In this document: positions 5,814 to 13,639 of the stretch, in pieces
Layout of the letters: every line of letters starts with the position of its first letter
Numbering within the stretch: position 1 is the stretch's first letter
Source: an uncultured Oscillibacter sp.
GTDB lineage: Bacteria > Bacillota > Clostridia > Oscillospirales > Oscillospiraceae
DNA length: 17,100 nucleotides
Reading direction: 5' to 3'
Assembly (NCBI GenBank): GCA_910586735.1
Contig: CAJUJW010000053.1
Span: 1 to 17,100, forward strand
Translations under genes and position numbers: made by a program
The notes under the pieces: model-generated
Seen by the model: the letters and a program-made list of their open reading frames with translations, nothing else
The model's database searches: none
Told to the model about the DNA's origin: nothing

Positions 5814-8800
5814 TTATGTCTCGTGTACCAGCGCCGCCCGCAGCTCCTCATAGTCTGTGCGCAGCTCTGCGAACTGGCCCGGCTGGCTCAATACCGGTTC
5901 CGTGTTGTCAATGTCGTCCAGCAGCAGGTCAATGCCGTTCCGCAGCCGTTTGAGGTCCTCATGGACCAGACATGCGGGCAGGGCGCGGCCCATAAACCGA
6001 CGGGGTTCGTCCGAAGCGTAGGCCAGGGCCCGGCGGTTTCCGTCCTCCAGCCAGAACATCATATACTTGCCCTGATCTTGCAGGAGGACCAGATGCCGAA
6101 GCTCTGTTTCCCCCTCCGCCGGACGGAAGGTCCAGCTGACGCGGACGCCCGCCAGCTTGCCCATCATGAAGTGGATCAGCCTCTCCGCCGCAAGGCCGTA
6201 GTTGCCGCTTCTCAGCGCCGTGACCGTCCGCTCTCCGCTCGGGTCCACAGTCTCCAGCTCCGAGGCGGGGCGGCTGAGGACGAATTTTGCCAGGCTGTAG
6301 TTTCTCCCCCGCGCCGCCGGGACGCCGCCCAGCTTCTGCTGGGCCATGAGGACCTTGTGCTTGGGGTCGTGGCGGCTCACGTCGCAGCTCCAGAGCCAAC
6401 CGCCCGGTCCTCCGGCCTGGAGCTGTCCCCAGCCCATCTGGCCCAGGACCAGATCCATGTCCCGGAGAAGGTCCTGGGCGCTGTGGAAGATGGAGTATTC
6501 CGCCAGCTTCCCCATGCCGAAGGGCACGTACACGACGTCGTTACAGTCTATGGTCCGGTACATCTCCGCGTCGGCCAGCAGGGCGTACCAGTTCTCCCCC
6601 CGGCCAAAGCTGTTCTCGAAATAGAGGCAGGCATATTTGCCGCCGTCCCGGTGGAGTACCAGACGGCCCTCGTTCCAGTTCGTCCTGAGAGAAACGGTAC
6701 AGCAGGGCGGAAAGGGCCTCCCCGGTCACCAGGATTTCCGGCGGAATGGGTTCTTCCTCCTTCGGCTGCTCCTCCACGGCCCGCCGCACCTTGGCGATGA
6801 TGGGCTCCATGTCCGCCGGAATCTCCCCGGCCTCTTCCCACTCCGCCAGAAACGCCTCGGCGTTGACCTTGGGCGGCTCCCGGAGGATGTCAATGTGGGA
6901 CAGGCGCTCCTCCACGCCGCCGACAGGTGTATAGAAGATTTTCCAGGGCAGTTCCCGGAGGCGGGAGAGGTCGAAAAACCGGGGGGCCGTCAGCTCCGCC
7001 AGCCGCCGCCGCGCCGCCTCAAAGCCGCTGTCCGCAGTGAAGCGGATAGGGGGAAAGTCCTTTTCATGGTCCGGCGTCCTCTTCACAGAACCGGGCGCCG
7101 CCGTCCAGGTCCCGTCTGGGTCCGGCAGCAGCTGTTCCTGCACCCGCCGCCCGGAGAAGGTCTGCCTGTAGATAGTTACAACCGCCTCATCCTCCATCCA
7201 TTCGGCGGTGTAGAGCTTCCCGCCGCCCTCCATAGACAGCTCCAGGGGAAACGCCTTCTCCGGCGGCACCGGCTCTCCGGTCTCCTGGTCCAGGGGCAGA
7301 CGGCACACATGGCCCGCAAGGCACAAGGCGATCAGGCCTCGGTCCTCCTCCGGCACGGGCAGGTAGTTCAACCGGCGATAAATCTCCCGGGCCACCTTGT
7401 CAAAGTCCCCATAGGGCGCCGTCGTGATGGGCAGGAGCAGGGCAAACCAATCGTCGCTCTCCTGGGCCGTCTGTTCCCAGGTGAGGCAGGGACGGTATAC
7501 CGGCTTCCCGTTTACTCGATACTCCAGATGCAGGGGATAGCAGTCGATCTCCACCATGCCCATAGCGGCCGCCATGGTCCGGGGCGTTCCGTCCGCCCGC
7601 ACCGTAAAGCGGCGGCTCCATCCCTCCTGATAGGGCAGGTATTTCTCCAGGTATTTCAGCAGGGGAGTCCCGCTCTCCGGGTCCCTGGCGGTGTAAAAGG
7701 CGGTGTTCAGCCACCAGCGGAAGAAAGGCCGGTAGCATAGCCGCACCCATTTGTAATAGGGGACGCCCTCCGGGTCCGCCGCGTCGTCCTCCCGGCTCCA
7801 GCGTTTGGCCTCGCAGAGCCGGAGGTCCTCTTTCAGCCCGGAGATCACCTTCTCCGCCCCGGGAATATCGGCGTGTTCCTGATAGTATTCCAGCATCCGG
7901 CGGACCAGGGTCTCCCCCATGCCCTCCCGCCTCCAGGGGGAGTAGGTCAAAAGCTGCTCCTCCAGGAACCGGGGCACCGGCAGGGCTTTCTGCATCTCCG
8001 GCGTCCGGAAAAACGCCTCGGACTCCGGCGGTTCTGTCTCCGGGGCCATTCGGATGCGTTTCTGGTAGGCGTCCAGGTTCCGGTTCAGCTGGAGGAAGTT
8101 CACCGGAACCTCTCCGCCGATTCCCGGCACCCGCTGGACCGCCAGCTCCCGGATGGGTCCGTAGAGGACCTTGGCCCGGCCCAGCACGGCGCTCTTGAGG
8201 TCCAGCCTCTGCCACGCGGAACGGTAGACCTCCTCCGGCAGGTCCTCCCGCCTCAAAAAGTGGATGAAGACCCGAAGCCCGGCGGGGTGGCGCTCACAGT
8301 CCGGGGTGACCCGCTGCTCACAGCGCTCCCGGATGTAGGCGGGGGCGTAGCTGTTCAGCACCTGCCGGAACGCCTCGATGGCCTCCTGATCCCAGCGCCC
8401 CGCCGCAGCCAGACCGTTCAAACGCCTATAGTCCAGGAAGCTCTGGAGGACGGCGAACTCGTTCCCTTTGGGCCGCTTTGGCGCGGGCCCCAGGGCGGCA
8501 ATCTGGAGGATGTCTTTCATGCCGTCAAAGCTCCGGGCCTCCCCGCCGGAGAATTGGTAGGCAACGTTCAGCCAGGTCAAAAATTCCTTGTTGGGGGGAA
8601 AGTCCCCTCGAAGCTCCCGGACCTTTTGCAGAAGCAAAGACGTGAACCGGGGGTTCCAGGCGGCGTCCAGAAAGGCGGCGGAGGTAACATAGTCCATCCA
8701 CATGGCCGGGTTCTTCCTCTGCTTCCCGGTGTAAAGCTCCAGGAACTTCGTGATGGCCTCGCCGCCCTCAAAGGGGTTGGGGCCCTCATCCTCCTGTTCC

Positions 8801-9054
8801 CGGAGACTCCAGCCCGGGTCCTCCGTCACCTTTCCATTCTCCGGGAGCGGGGGTTCCCCGGACAGGGAGAAGCCCGGTTCCTCCTGTTCCCCTTCGGCGT
8901 AGGCCAGCGCCGCCTGATACGCCTGCCGCAGCCGCAAAAAGCCCTCCGCGTCCTCCTCCGGGTGGCAGGCCTTGGCCTTCTCCGCATAGGCCCGCTTGAT
9001 TGCGGAAACGTCTTTTGTAGGCTCTATTCCCAGAGTGGTCCAAATGGTATCCAT
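5814..9054 (-). pseudogene. Giant J-domain protein B (about 1,080 aa), frameshifted near 6672
   Basis: This is a paralogue of protein A. Residues 1-55 differ from A at only five positions and carry the same HPEED motif. The first frame runs 837 codons to 6541. Its last 50 or so residues, after DELER at about 6672, are low-quality sequence rich in Gly, Pro and Arg. From the same point another frame continues with EGRLVLHRDGGKYACLYFEN, matching the corresponding part of A (YICLYF), and runs to 5814. The gene has therefore lost frame inside GAACTGGAACGAGGGC (about 6668-6681). Comparison with A (ERLEW) suggests a short deletion of a few codons rather than one base, but this is inferred. The start at 9054 lies 3 nt after the hscC stop with GAGGAGTGAGGG just upstream, so translation is probably coupled. 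Without the shift it would be a second HscC co-chaperone. An assembly indel error is possible. Confidence 0.75.
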
Positions 9055-9057
9055 CCC

Positions 9058-10824
9058 TCACTCCTCCAAATCTCCGTCAAAATACTGGCCGAAATCCTCT
9101 TCCTCCGATTCCCCGAACCAAATGCCGCCCTCCAGGGGATCCGCCTCCACAGCGGCCTCCAGCATGTCCAGCTGTTCCTTGATCCGGTCATAGTCCCGAC
9201 GCCGCTGGATGCGGTCGCCGCGGTCCATCAGGTCCTTCCAATAACCAATCAGGCTGGCGGCCATCTCCCGCCCCTGCCCGATGGTCTGGGTGTACAGCCG
9301 CAGGGCCCGCTCCAGCAGAAGCTGGTCCCGCTGGTCCCCTTGGGCCGCCAGCTGAATCTGGCGGATGCGCTCCATGGCCCGCTCTTTTCCTTCCTCCGTC
9401 AGGTGCAGGTTGGGGTTCAGAATCAGCCGTTCCCGGAAGTCCCCGCCGCTGCTCTGGGCACTGACATGGAGGATGCCGTCGATGTCGTATGTAAAGGTCA
9501 CCACGGCGGACTGTTCCCCCGCCGGGCCCGGCGGCACCTGGACCTCCACCTCTCCCAGCTTCAGATTCTCCGAGGCGAAGTAGCCCTCCCCCTGGTAGAT
9601 TTCAAAGCGCAGTCCTGTCTGGTTGTCGTTCAGCGTATAGAACCGCTCCTGGTGGCTGGCGGGAAGCATACTGCTCCTTGGAATCAGCACCGCCATGTGA
9701 GGCGTCTTGTCATCCCGGCGGCTGTAGGTGGAGACCCCCAGGGAGAAGGGGCACACGTCCGTCATCACCAGGTCCTGCAAATCCTCCGCCCGCTCCTTGA
9801 TGCCCGCGCACAGGCCAACGCCCAGGGCCACGATTTCATCCGGCGACGCGGCCACGTGGGGCCTCCGGCCAAAGAGTTCCTCCAGAAAGTCCCCGAACAC
9901 CGTCAGCTGGGCGGATCCGCCCACCAGGATCACGTCGTTGAGCCTGCCGCCCCGGCCCCGGTCCTTCATAGCCCGGGTGATGACCCCCCGGACCTTCTGG
10001 AACACCGGGCCGCAGAGCTGGCGCAGAAGGTCGTTTGTGAGGACGAGGCTGTACCGTGTCTCCCCCTGCTGGAGGGAGATGGACGCCGCCGGAGCGCTGG
10101 AGAGGGCGATCTTGGCTGTTTCCGCCTGCCGGTAGAGGGAGGCCCGGAGGGAGGGGGACAGGCGCTCCTCCGTCAGGCCGTTCTCCTGGCAGAAGTGGGC
10201 GGCGATGGCCCGGTCGATGTCGTCCCCGCCCAGGCGGTTGTCCCCGGCGATGGCCGTGATTTCGATGATGTTCTCGAAGCACTCCACGATGCTCACATCC
10301 AACGTCCCGCCGCCAAAGTCCACAATCATCAGCTGGCAGTCGCCGGTCTGGGCGGAATAGCGGTGGTACAGCGCGGCGGCGGAGGGCTCGTTGATGAGCC
10401 GCTTCACGTTCAGCCCCGCCAGCTGGGCCGCCAGCTTGGTGGCGCATCGCTGGTCGTCGTTGAAGTAGGCCGGGACGCTGATAACGGCCTCCTCTACCGG
10501 CTCGCCGAGATACCGCTTCGCGTCCTCCAGGAGCTGGCGGAGCACCAGGGCGGAGAGCTCCTCCGGCTTGAACCGCCGGCCCGCCAGGGTCAGGGCCTTC
10601 TCCGTGCCCATCCAGATCTTGAAGGAGGCGGCAGTGGCCTCCGGGTGGGTGACCAGCCGCTCCTTGGCTGCCGCGCCCACCAGGACAGTGCCGTCCTCCA
10701 GGACGCTGACGGCGCTGGGGGTCTTGTACTCTCCCAGCTCGTTGGGGATCAGCTCCGCCCTGCCGTCCCGGTAGACGCAGGCAAGGGAGTTTGTGGTGCC
10801 TAAGTCGATGCCGATGATTGCCAT
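9058..10824 (-). CDS. hscC: HscC-like Hsp70 chaperone
   Basis: This 588-aa Hsp70 uses ATP binding and hydrolysis to drive cycles of peptide binding in the cytoplasm. The ATPase domain shows IGIDLGTTNS (4-13, phosphate 1), ISVPAYFNDDQR (about 115-126), INEPSAAA (144-151), DFGGGTLDVS (169-178, phosphate 2) and ILVGGSAQLTVFG (adenosine site, about 307-319). The substrate domain follows from about 370 (CPFSLGV, IPRSSMLP, YQGEGYFASENLKLGEV). The C-terminal lid ends in an acidic tail. The pattern DGRAELIPNELGEYKTPSAV and the HP-x-x-TAASFK motif resemble E. coli HscC rather than DnaK, and no grpE or dnaJ is nearby. The ATG at 10824 was chosen for AGGAGG 6 nt upstream; an in-frame extension to 11058 crosses the promoter and is unlikely. 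It is the first gene of an operon with the two J-proteins, matching the known HscC pairing with dedicated J-proteins. Confidence 0.93.
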   Translation of the reverse strand: MAIIGIDLGTTNSLACVYRDGRAELIPNELGEYKTPSAVSVLEDGTVLVGAAAKERLVTHPEATAASFKIWMGTEKALTLAGRRFKPEELSALVLRQLLEDAKRYLGEPVEEAVISVPAYFNDDQRCATKLAAQLAGLNVKRLINEPSAAALYHRYSAQTGDCQLMIVDFGGGTLDVSIVECFENIIEITAIAGDNRLGGDDIDRAIAAHFCQENGLTEERLSPSLRASLYRQAETAKIALSSAPAASISLQQGETRYSLVLTNDLLRQLCGPVFQKVRGVITRAMKDRGRGGRLNDVILVGGSAQLTVFGDFLEELFGRRPHVAASPDEIVALGVGLCAGIKERAEDLQDLVMTDVCPFSLGVSTYSRRDDKTPHMAVLIPRSSMLPASHQERFYTLNDNQTGLRFEIYQGEGYFASENLKLGEVEVQVPPGPAGEQSAVVTFTYDIDGILHVSAQSSGGDFRERLILNPNLHLTEEGKERAMERIRQIQLAAQGDQRDQLLLERALRLYTQTIGQGREMAASLIGYWKDLMDRGDRIQRRRDYDRIKEQLDMLEAAVEADPLEGGIWFGESEEEDFGQYFDGDLEE

Positions 10825-10863
10825 ATGAATCCTCCTGTCTGCGAAGGCAATCGCCTCCGGTAA

Positions 10864-10875
10864 AAAGCTAGCTTT
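10864..10875. promoter_or_regulatory. 12-bp palindrome at the hscC transcription start
   Basis: AAAGCTAGCTTT is a perfect palindrome directly downstream of the hscC -10 box, covering the predicted start point. That position suits a repressor operator, possibly for an HTH protein such as the one at 2082-2468. It is not a CIRCE element, the usual HrcA operator of dnaK operons. Function is inferred from position only. Confidence 0.35.
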
Positions 10876-10904
10876 ATTATAGTCTGTCATCTGGCTTTCG
10901 ACAA
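10876..10904 (-). promoter_or_regulatory. Promoter of the hscC/J-protein operon
   Basis: The minus strand has TTGTCG (10899-10904), a 17-nt spacer and a perfect TATAAT (10876-10881). Transcription should begin near 10869, about 45 nt before the ATG. It is a housekeeping-type promoter, so the operon may be expressed without heat shock. No other promoter was found before the J-protein genes. Confidence 0.75.
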
Positions 10905-10963
10905 TCCCGTTTTTTAACATCCGGAGAACTGCCGCCAGACATAGCGGAAGAGGCTCCGGCCGG

Positions 10964-10992
10964 TTGATTTGGTCAGGTCGTTGTGCTATACT
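10964..10992 (+). promoter_or_regulatory. Promoter of the immunity gene operon
   Basis: TTGATT (10964-10969), a 17-nt spacer and TATACT (10987-10992) lie about 50 nt upstream of the first immunity-type gene. It is divergent from the hscC promoter, with about 60 bp between the two -35 boxes. Shared control of the two operons is therefore possible. Confidence 0.65.
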
Positions 10993-11044
10993 TCTTTGCA
11001 AAAAGACCGGGTACAAATTTCTGATGGAACGGAGCGGTTTGACG

Positions 11045-11554
11045 ATGGGAACCTTCAAGATCGATGCAGACCAATTTCAATGGATCAACGGGCCGGAAGA
11101 TGACCCAAATGACCTCTGTCTGCACGGCCATGTAATGGTGCAGGTTGGCACAAATTCTTTTGATGACGATGGAACCGTCAGCGCAACAGCGTTGTACCTC
11201 CTGAAGTCACTGAAAGAAGATAAAATAATGAACCGCTGCGACATTCAGATGATACCATGCTGCGGCCATTTTCTGATAGCGAATGCGGATCGATCCGAGG
11301 TAACGATCAGCGGCTGCGATACCGGGACGGACTGGTCTGTCATTCATAGCGATGGAGGAATTAAAATCATTCTGCCATCTGGTGTGGAAGAACAGGTGGA
11401 TTTTGCTGATTATAAGGCGGAGGTATTCCGCTTTGCGGATAAAGTGGAGGCATATTACAAGTCCTGTCAGCCCAAGGTTCTCCCAGAAAACGAGTTTTCC
11501 AAGAATGGTTATATAGCGTTTTGGAACGAATGGCATAGACGCAGAAACGAGTGA
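11045..11554 (+). CDS. Immunity-like protein of unrecognised family (169 aa)
   Basis: This is a soluble, acidic protein without a signal peptide. It has a dense conserved-looking core: NGPEDDPNDLCLHGHVMVQ (about 14-32), SATALYLLKSL (about 44-54), QMIPCCGHFLIA (about 66-77), a GTDWSVIH block (about 93-100) and a C-terminal NGYIAFWNEWHRRR. From memory the pattern matches small immunity-type proteins of Firmicutes found beside polymorphic toxins, but no Pfam name can be given. The ATG at 11045 was preferred over upstream starts in the same frame (from 10964) because those would overlap the promoter; a GGAG lies 10 nt upstream. The gene is visibly more AT-rich than the hscC operon, suggesting separate ancestry. 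It is first in a compact plus-strand immunity operon. Confidence 0.75.
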   Translation: MGTFKIDADQFQWINGPEDDPNDLCLHGHVMVQVGTNSFDDDGTVSATALYLLKSLKEDKIMNRCDIQMIPCCGHFLIANADRSEVTISGCDTGTDWSVIHSDGGIKIILPSGVEEQVDFADYKAEVFRFADKVEAYYKSCQPKVLPENEFSKNGYIAFWNEWHRRRNE

Positions 11555-11560
11555 AAGAAA

Positions 11561-11632
11561 ATGATTCCCGCCATTATCATCAACGGAAAGAGCTTCGGTG
11601 AATTGGTGGAAGAATACTGCCGGAGGGTGTGA
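11561..11632 (+). CDS. Short 23-aa ORF, possible leader peptide or gene remnant
   Basis: An ATG six bases after the preceding stop opens a 23-residue frame (IPAIIINGKSFGELVEEY, then CRRV). Its TGA overlaps the next gene's ATG (TGATG), and its last codons contain the GGAGGG ribosome binding site for that gene. That arrangement suits translational coupling. Its own ribosome binding site (AAAGAAA) is poor. It could be the N-terminal stub of a deleted immunity gene, a coupling peptide, or chance. Confidence 0.3.
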   Translation: MIPAIIINGKSFGELVEEYCRRV

Positions 11633-12201
11633 TGGATCTGTTTCAGAGTTTTCAAAGAGAGTGTCCGGCTCCAGCCGCGCTGTGCGAGAAATATGCCTCC
11701 GCCCTCCCGCCGGAACTGCTGAACGTCTGGCGGGACTATGGCTTCGGCACCCTGCTGGACGGCTGTCTAAAAATCATCAACCCGGACGAGTATCAGGACC
11801 TGCTCCGGGATACCTATGCCCTCGGTGATTCCGCCATCCCCGTGTTCGCCACCGCCTTTGCCGGGCTCCTGACCTGGGAGAAGGGCCGCTACCTCCGCTT
11901 TGTCAACTACCAAAGCGGCACCTTTGAGGGCGTCTGCGCCGGGCTGAAATTCTTCTGGGGCGATCTGGCGGACGGCGTTTTCAACGACAGGTTCCTGGAG
12001 CTGGGCCGGTATCGGGAGGCTGTCCAGACTTTAGGCCCACTTGGCTTTGATGAATGCTTCGGTTACGCGCCCTTGCCGGCCCTGGGCGGAAGCAGAGAGG
12101 TCCGACACCTGCGGAAATACAAGCTCCGAGAGCATATCGCCTTTATCGCCCAGACGGCGGGAAGGGTGTCCAAACCGAACTCCGGCTCCGGCATTGTCTG
12201 A
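11632..12201 (+). CDS. GAD-like / Tdi1-type immunity protein (DUF1851-like)
   Basis: The 189-aa product has the layout of GAD-like/Tdi1 immunity proteins. An N-terminal helical part contains WRDYGFGTLLDGCLKIINPD (about 33-52). A middle segment (AIPVFATAFAGLLTWEKGRY, about 68-87) follows, and then the C-terminal hallmark DECFGYAPLPALGGS (140-154) with a downstream EH pair (LREHIAFIAQ, about 167-176). Members of this family protect cells from secreted toxins; Tdi1 neutralises an ADP-ribosyltransferase-like type VI effector. Here there is no type VI secretion gene, so the toxin met may come from neighbours. The ATG at 11632 has GGAGG 5 nt upstream and overlaps the preceding stop. A GTG at 11629 is in frame but too close to that site. 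Family assignment is from remembered motifs and the toxin is unknown. Confidence 0.75.
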   Translation: MDLFQSFQRECPAPAALCEKYASALPPELLNVWRDYGFGTLLDGCLKIINPDEYQDLLRDTYALGDSAIPVFATAFAGLLTWEKGRYLRFVNYQSGTFEGVCAGLKFFWGDLADGVFNDRFLELGRYREAVQTLGPLGFDECFGYAPLPALGGSREVRHLRKYKLREHIAFIAQTAGRVSKPNSGSGIV

Positions 12202-12218
12202 ATCAGGGAGGGCTTGCT

Positions 12219-13133
12219 ATGGACGTCTACTACAACGCCGATTTTGGCTGCATCGTCTGTCCGCAGACCACGGTAGGGAACACGCCCATGCGGGTGGTCA
12301 TTGAGCCGGTCGCCGTGTTGAGGAAGGGTTTCACCGAGACTGCTCTGGGTGAGGCCATATTAGCCGCCCTGGAGCGCTCCAGAACCGCCCCGCCTGTTCC
12401 CAAGGTGGATAAGGGCGCGGGCCGCTTCTGGCAGGTCACCGGCATCCGTGGCTTCGGCGCTTTCAGCCGGAAGTTCCAATGCGTCGATCTCCAAGAGAGA
12501 GGCCCCTTTCTGGAGGCCTTCAAATTGATTCGGGAGTCGGACGGCGGGTATGTCTGGCCCGAGAACCAGCCTCCTCTGGAGATTCCCGCAGATACTCCTG
12601 CGGCTCAGATGGGGGCGGAAATCTTGTCCCTGTTCTCCCCCGGCCTGGAGATCCCCGACAATGAAACTCTATCTTTTGAGACTATTCATGGCGGCATAGT
12701 CTCTTATCGAAGGCCTTCGGACGCCTTCGCAGACTGCGGCGACGGCCACACGGACGCCTATCAGGTTTTTGCTTTGGAGGACGCTCCCAGAAGCCACATC
12801 GCATTCCTGATCGACAGCGGTTATCAGGAGCTGAGTAAGGCGGCGGTTCTGGAGAAATGGCAGGAGCAGTACGGGCCGCTCTCCGAGTTCCGCTTTCAGC
12901 GCCGAAGGAAGCCGCCGATGCTGGCGTCCATCCAGGGAAAGACTGCGAAGGCCGAGATCGCGTCCCAAATCTACCGGGATGGGGAGGGGACCATGGAGGT
13001 CCTATGCCTCATAGAGCAAGCCCTTCCGCCGGAGGCCCGAGAGGCCATGCGGGCCGAATATCAGGCCGTCATCCGCTCGATTGCCGTTAAGGAACGGCGG
13101 GAGGGCGGTTCGGAAGGGCTGGTGGTCAAATGA
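12219..13133 (+). CDS. CdiI-like immunity protein with an extra C-terminal domain (304 aa)
   Basis: Residues about 1-140 resemble contact-dependent growth inhibition immunity proteins: VAVLRKGFTETALGEAILAA (about 32-51), ERSRTAPP, then GFGAFSRKFQCVDLQ (about 78-92) and a segment ending QMGAEILSLF. Such proteins usually stop at about this length. Residues about 140-304 add a second soluble domain (SFETIHGGIVSYRRPSDAFA, later DAPRSHIAFLIDSGYQ) that is not recognised. The gene may be a fusion of two immunity modules. The ATG at 12219 has AGGGAGGG about 6 nt upstream. The frame is open further upstream to 12054, but that overlaps the previous gene. The stop overlaps the next start (ATGA), so translation is coupled. 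No matching CdiA/CdiB genes are in the window. Confidence 0.7.
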   Translation: MDVYYNADFGCIVCPQTTVGNTPMRVVIEPVAVLRKGFTETALGEAILAALERSRTAPPVPKVDKGAGRFWQVTGIRGFGAFSRKFQCVDLQERGPFLEAFKLIRESDGGYVWPENQPPLEIPADTPAAQMGAEILSLFSPGLEIPDNETLSFETIHGGIVSYRRPSDAFADCGDGHTDAYQVFALEDAPRSHIAFLIDSGYQELSKAAVLEKWQEQYGPLSEFRFQRRRKPPMLASIQGKTAKAEIASQIYRDGEGTMEVLCLIEQALPPEAREAMRAEYQAVIRSIAVKERREGGSEGLVVK

Positions 13134-13621
13134 TTCAGCCAGAGGAATTGGTCGGCAAGAGCGTCTGCAAGATCGGCCGGGCCGCCGCCATGTGCTGGAT
13201 TCACTTTGGGCGGCCGGTGGAGATAGAGTCGCGGGGCCGGAAGCGAGTAGTGGGCGAGTTTGCTTTGGACCTGGACTGCCCGTGGAGGATCAGAAACAGC
13301 AGCGGCGGCATAGAACTGGGGTCAGCGGATATATTTGCCCCGGCCAGCGGGCATGTCTTAGATGTAGATTTTAATTGGGATGTTCAAGGGAACAACCTGT
13401 TTGACGAAAAGGCAAAATTGTTATTCCCGGAAGGTTCTCAGATCATGGCCACTTTTGCCGGGTTGAGCAGCAGTTATGATTTGACCATTACATTTTCCAA
13501 CGGGTTGTGCTTGGAGAGCTTTGTCAACGCTTCCTCCCAGGAAGAGTGCTGGCGCTTGTTCATGCCAGGCCTGGAGCATGGGGATCTGGTTGTGACCGGC
13601 GTTGGGATCAAGCGCTGCTGA
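13130..13621 (+). CDS. Immunity-operon protein of unrecognised family (163 aa)
   Basis: The start overlaps the preceding stop by four bases (ATGA), with GGAAGGGCTGG upstream, so it is translated by coupling. The protein is soluble. Its motifs include VCKIGRAAAMCWIHFG (about 12-27), a mid-section DLDCPWRIRNSSGGIELGSA (about 47-66), FNWDVQGNNLFDEKA (about 81-95) and a beta-rich end (SYDLTITFSNGLCLESF, then ECWRLFMPG). The pattern recalls small proteins of unknown function encoded among immunity genes, perhaps DUF6188-like, but the family is not certain. Position between a CdiI-like and an Imm70 gene is the main argument for an immunity role. Confidence 0.68.
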   Translation: MIQPEELVGKSVCKIGRAAAMCWIHFGRPVEIESRGRKRVVGEFALDLDCPWRIRNSSGGIELGSADIFAPASGHVLDVDFNWDVQGNNLFDEKAKLLFPEGSQIMATFAGLSSSYDLTITFSNGLCLESFVNASSQEECWRLFMPGLEHGDLVVTGVGIKRC

Positions 13622-13639
13622 ATCATGGAGGCTATCGGT

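Noticed and set aside
5814..6563. Independent 249-aa gene starting at 6563
   Set aside because: Its sequence aligns with the C-terminal quarter of J-protein A, and the ATG has no properly spaced ribosome binding site. It is the displaced end of J-protein B.
3597..6800. Plus-strand open frame of about 1,067 codons
   Set aside because: It lies antisense to the two J-protein genes, is rich in Gly, Pro, Arg, Gln and Leu with no motif, and crosses the junction between two real genes. It is a by-product of GC-rich codon bias.
7873..10803. Plus-strand open frame of about 976 codons
   Set aside because: It is antisense to the hscC-like gene and J-protein B, both with clear motifs and ribosome binding sites. 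The antisense translation has no recognisable domain.
10825..11058. N-terminal extension of the hscC-like gene to 11058
   Set aside because: It would cross both divergent promoters, and the conserved Hsp70 start (AIIGIDLGTT) follows directly after the ATG at 10824, which has AGGAGG.
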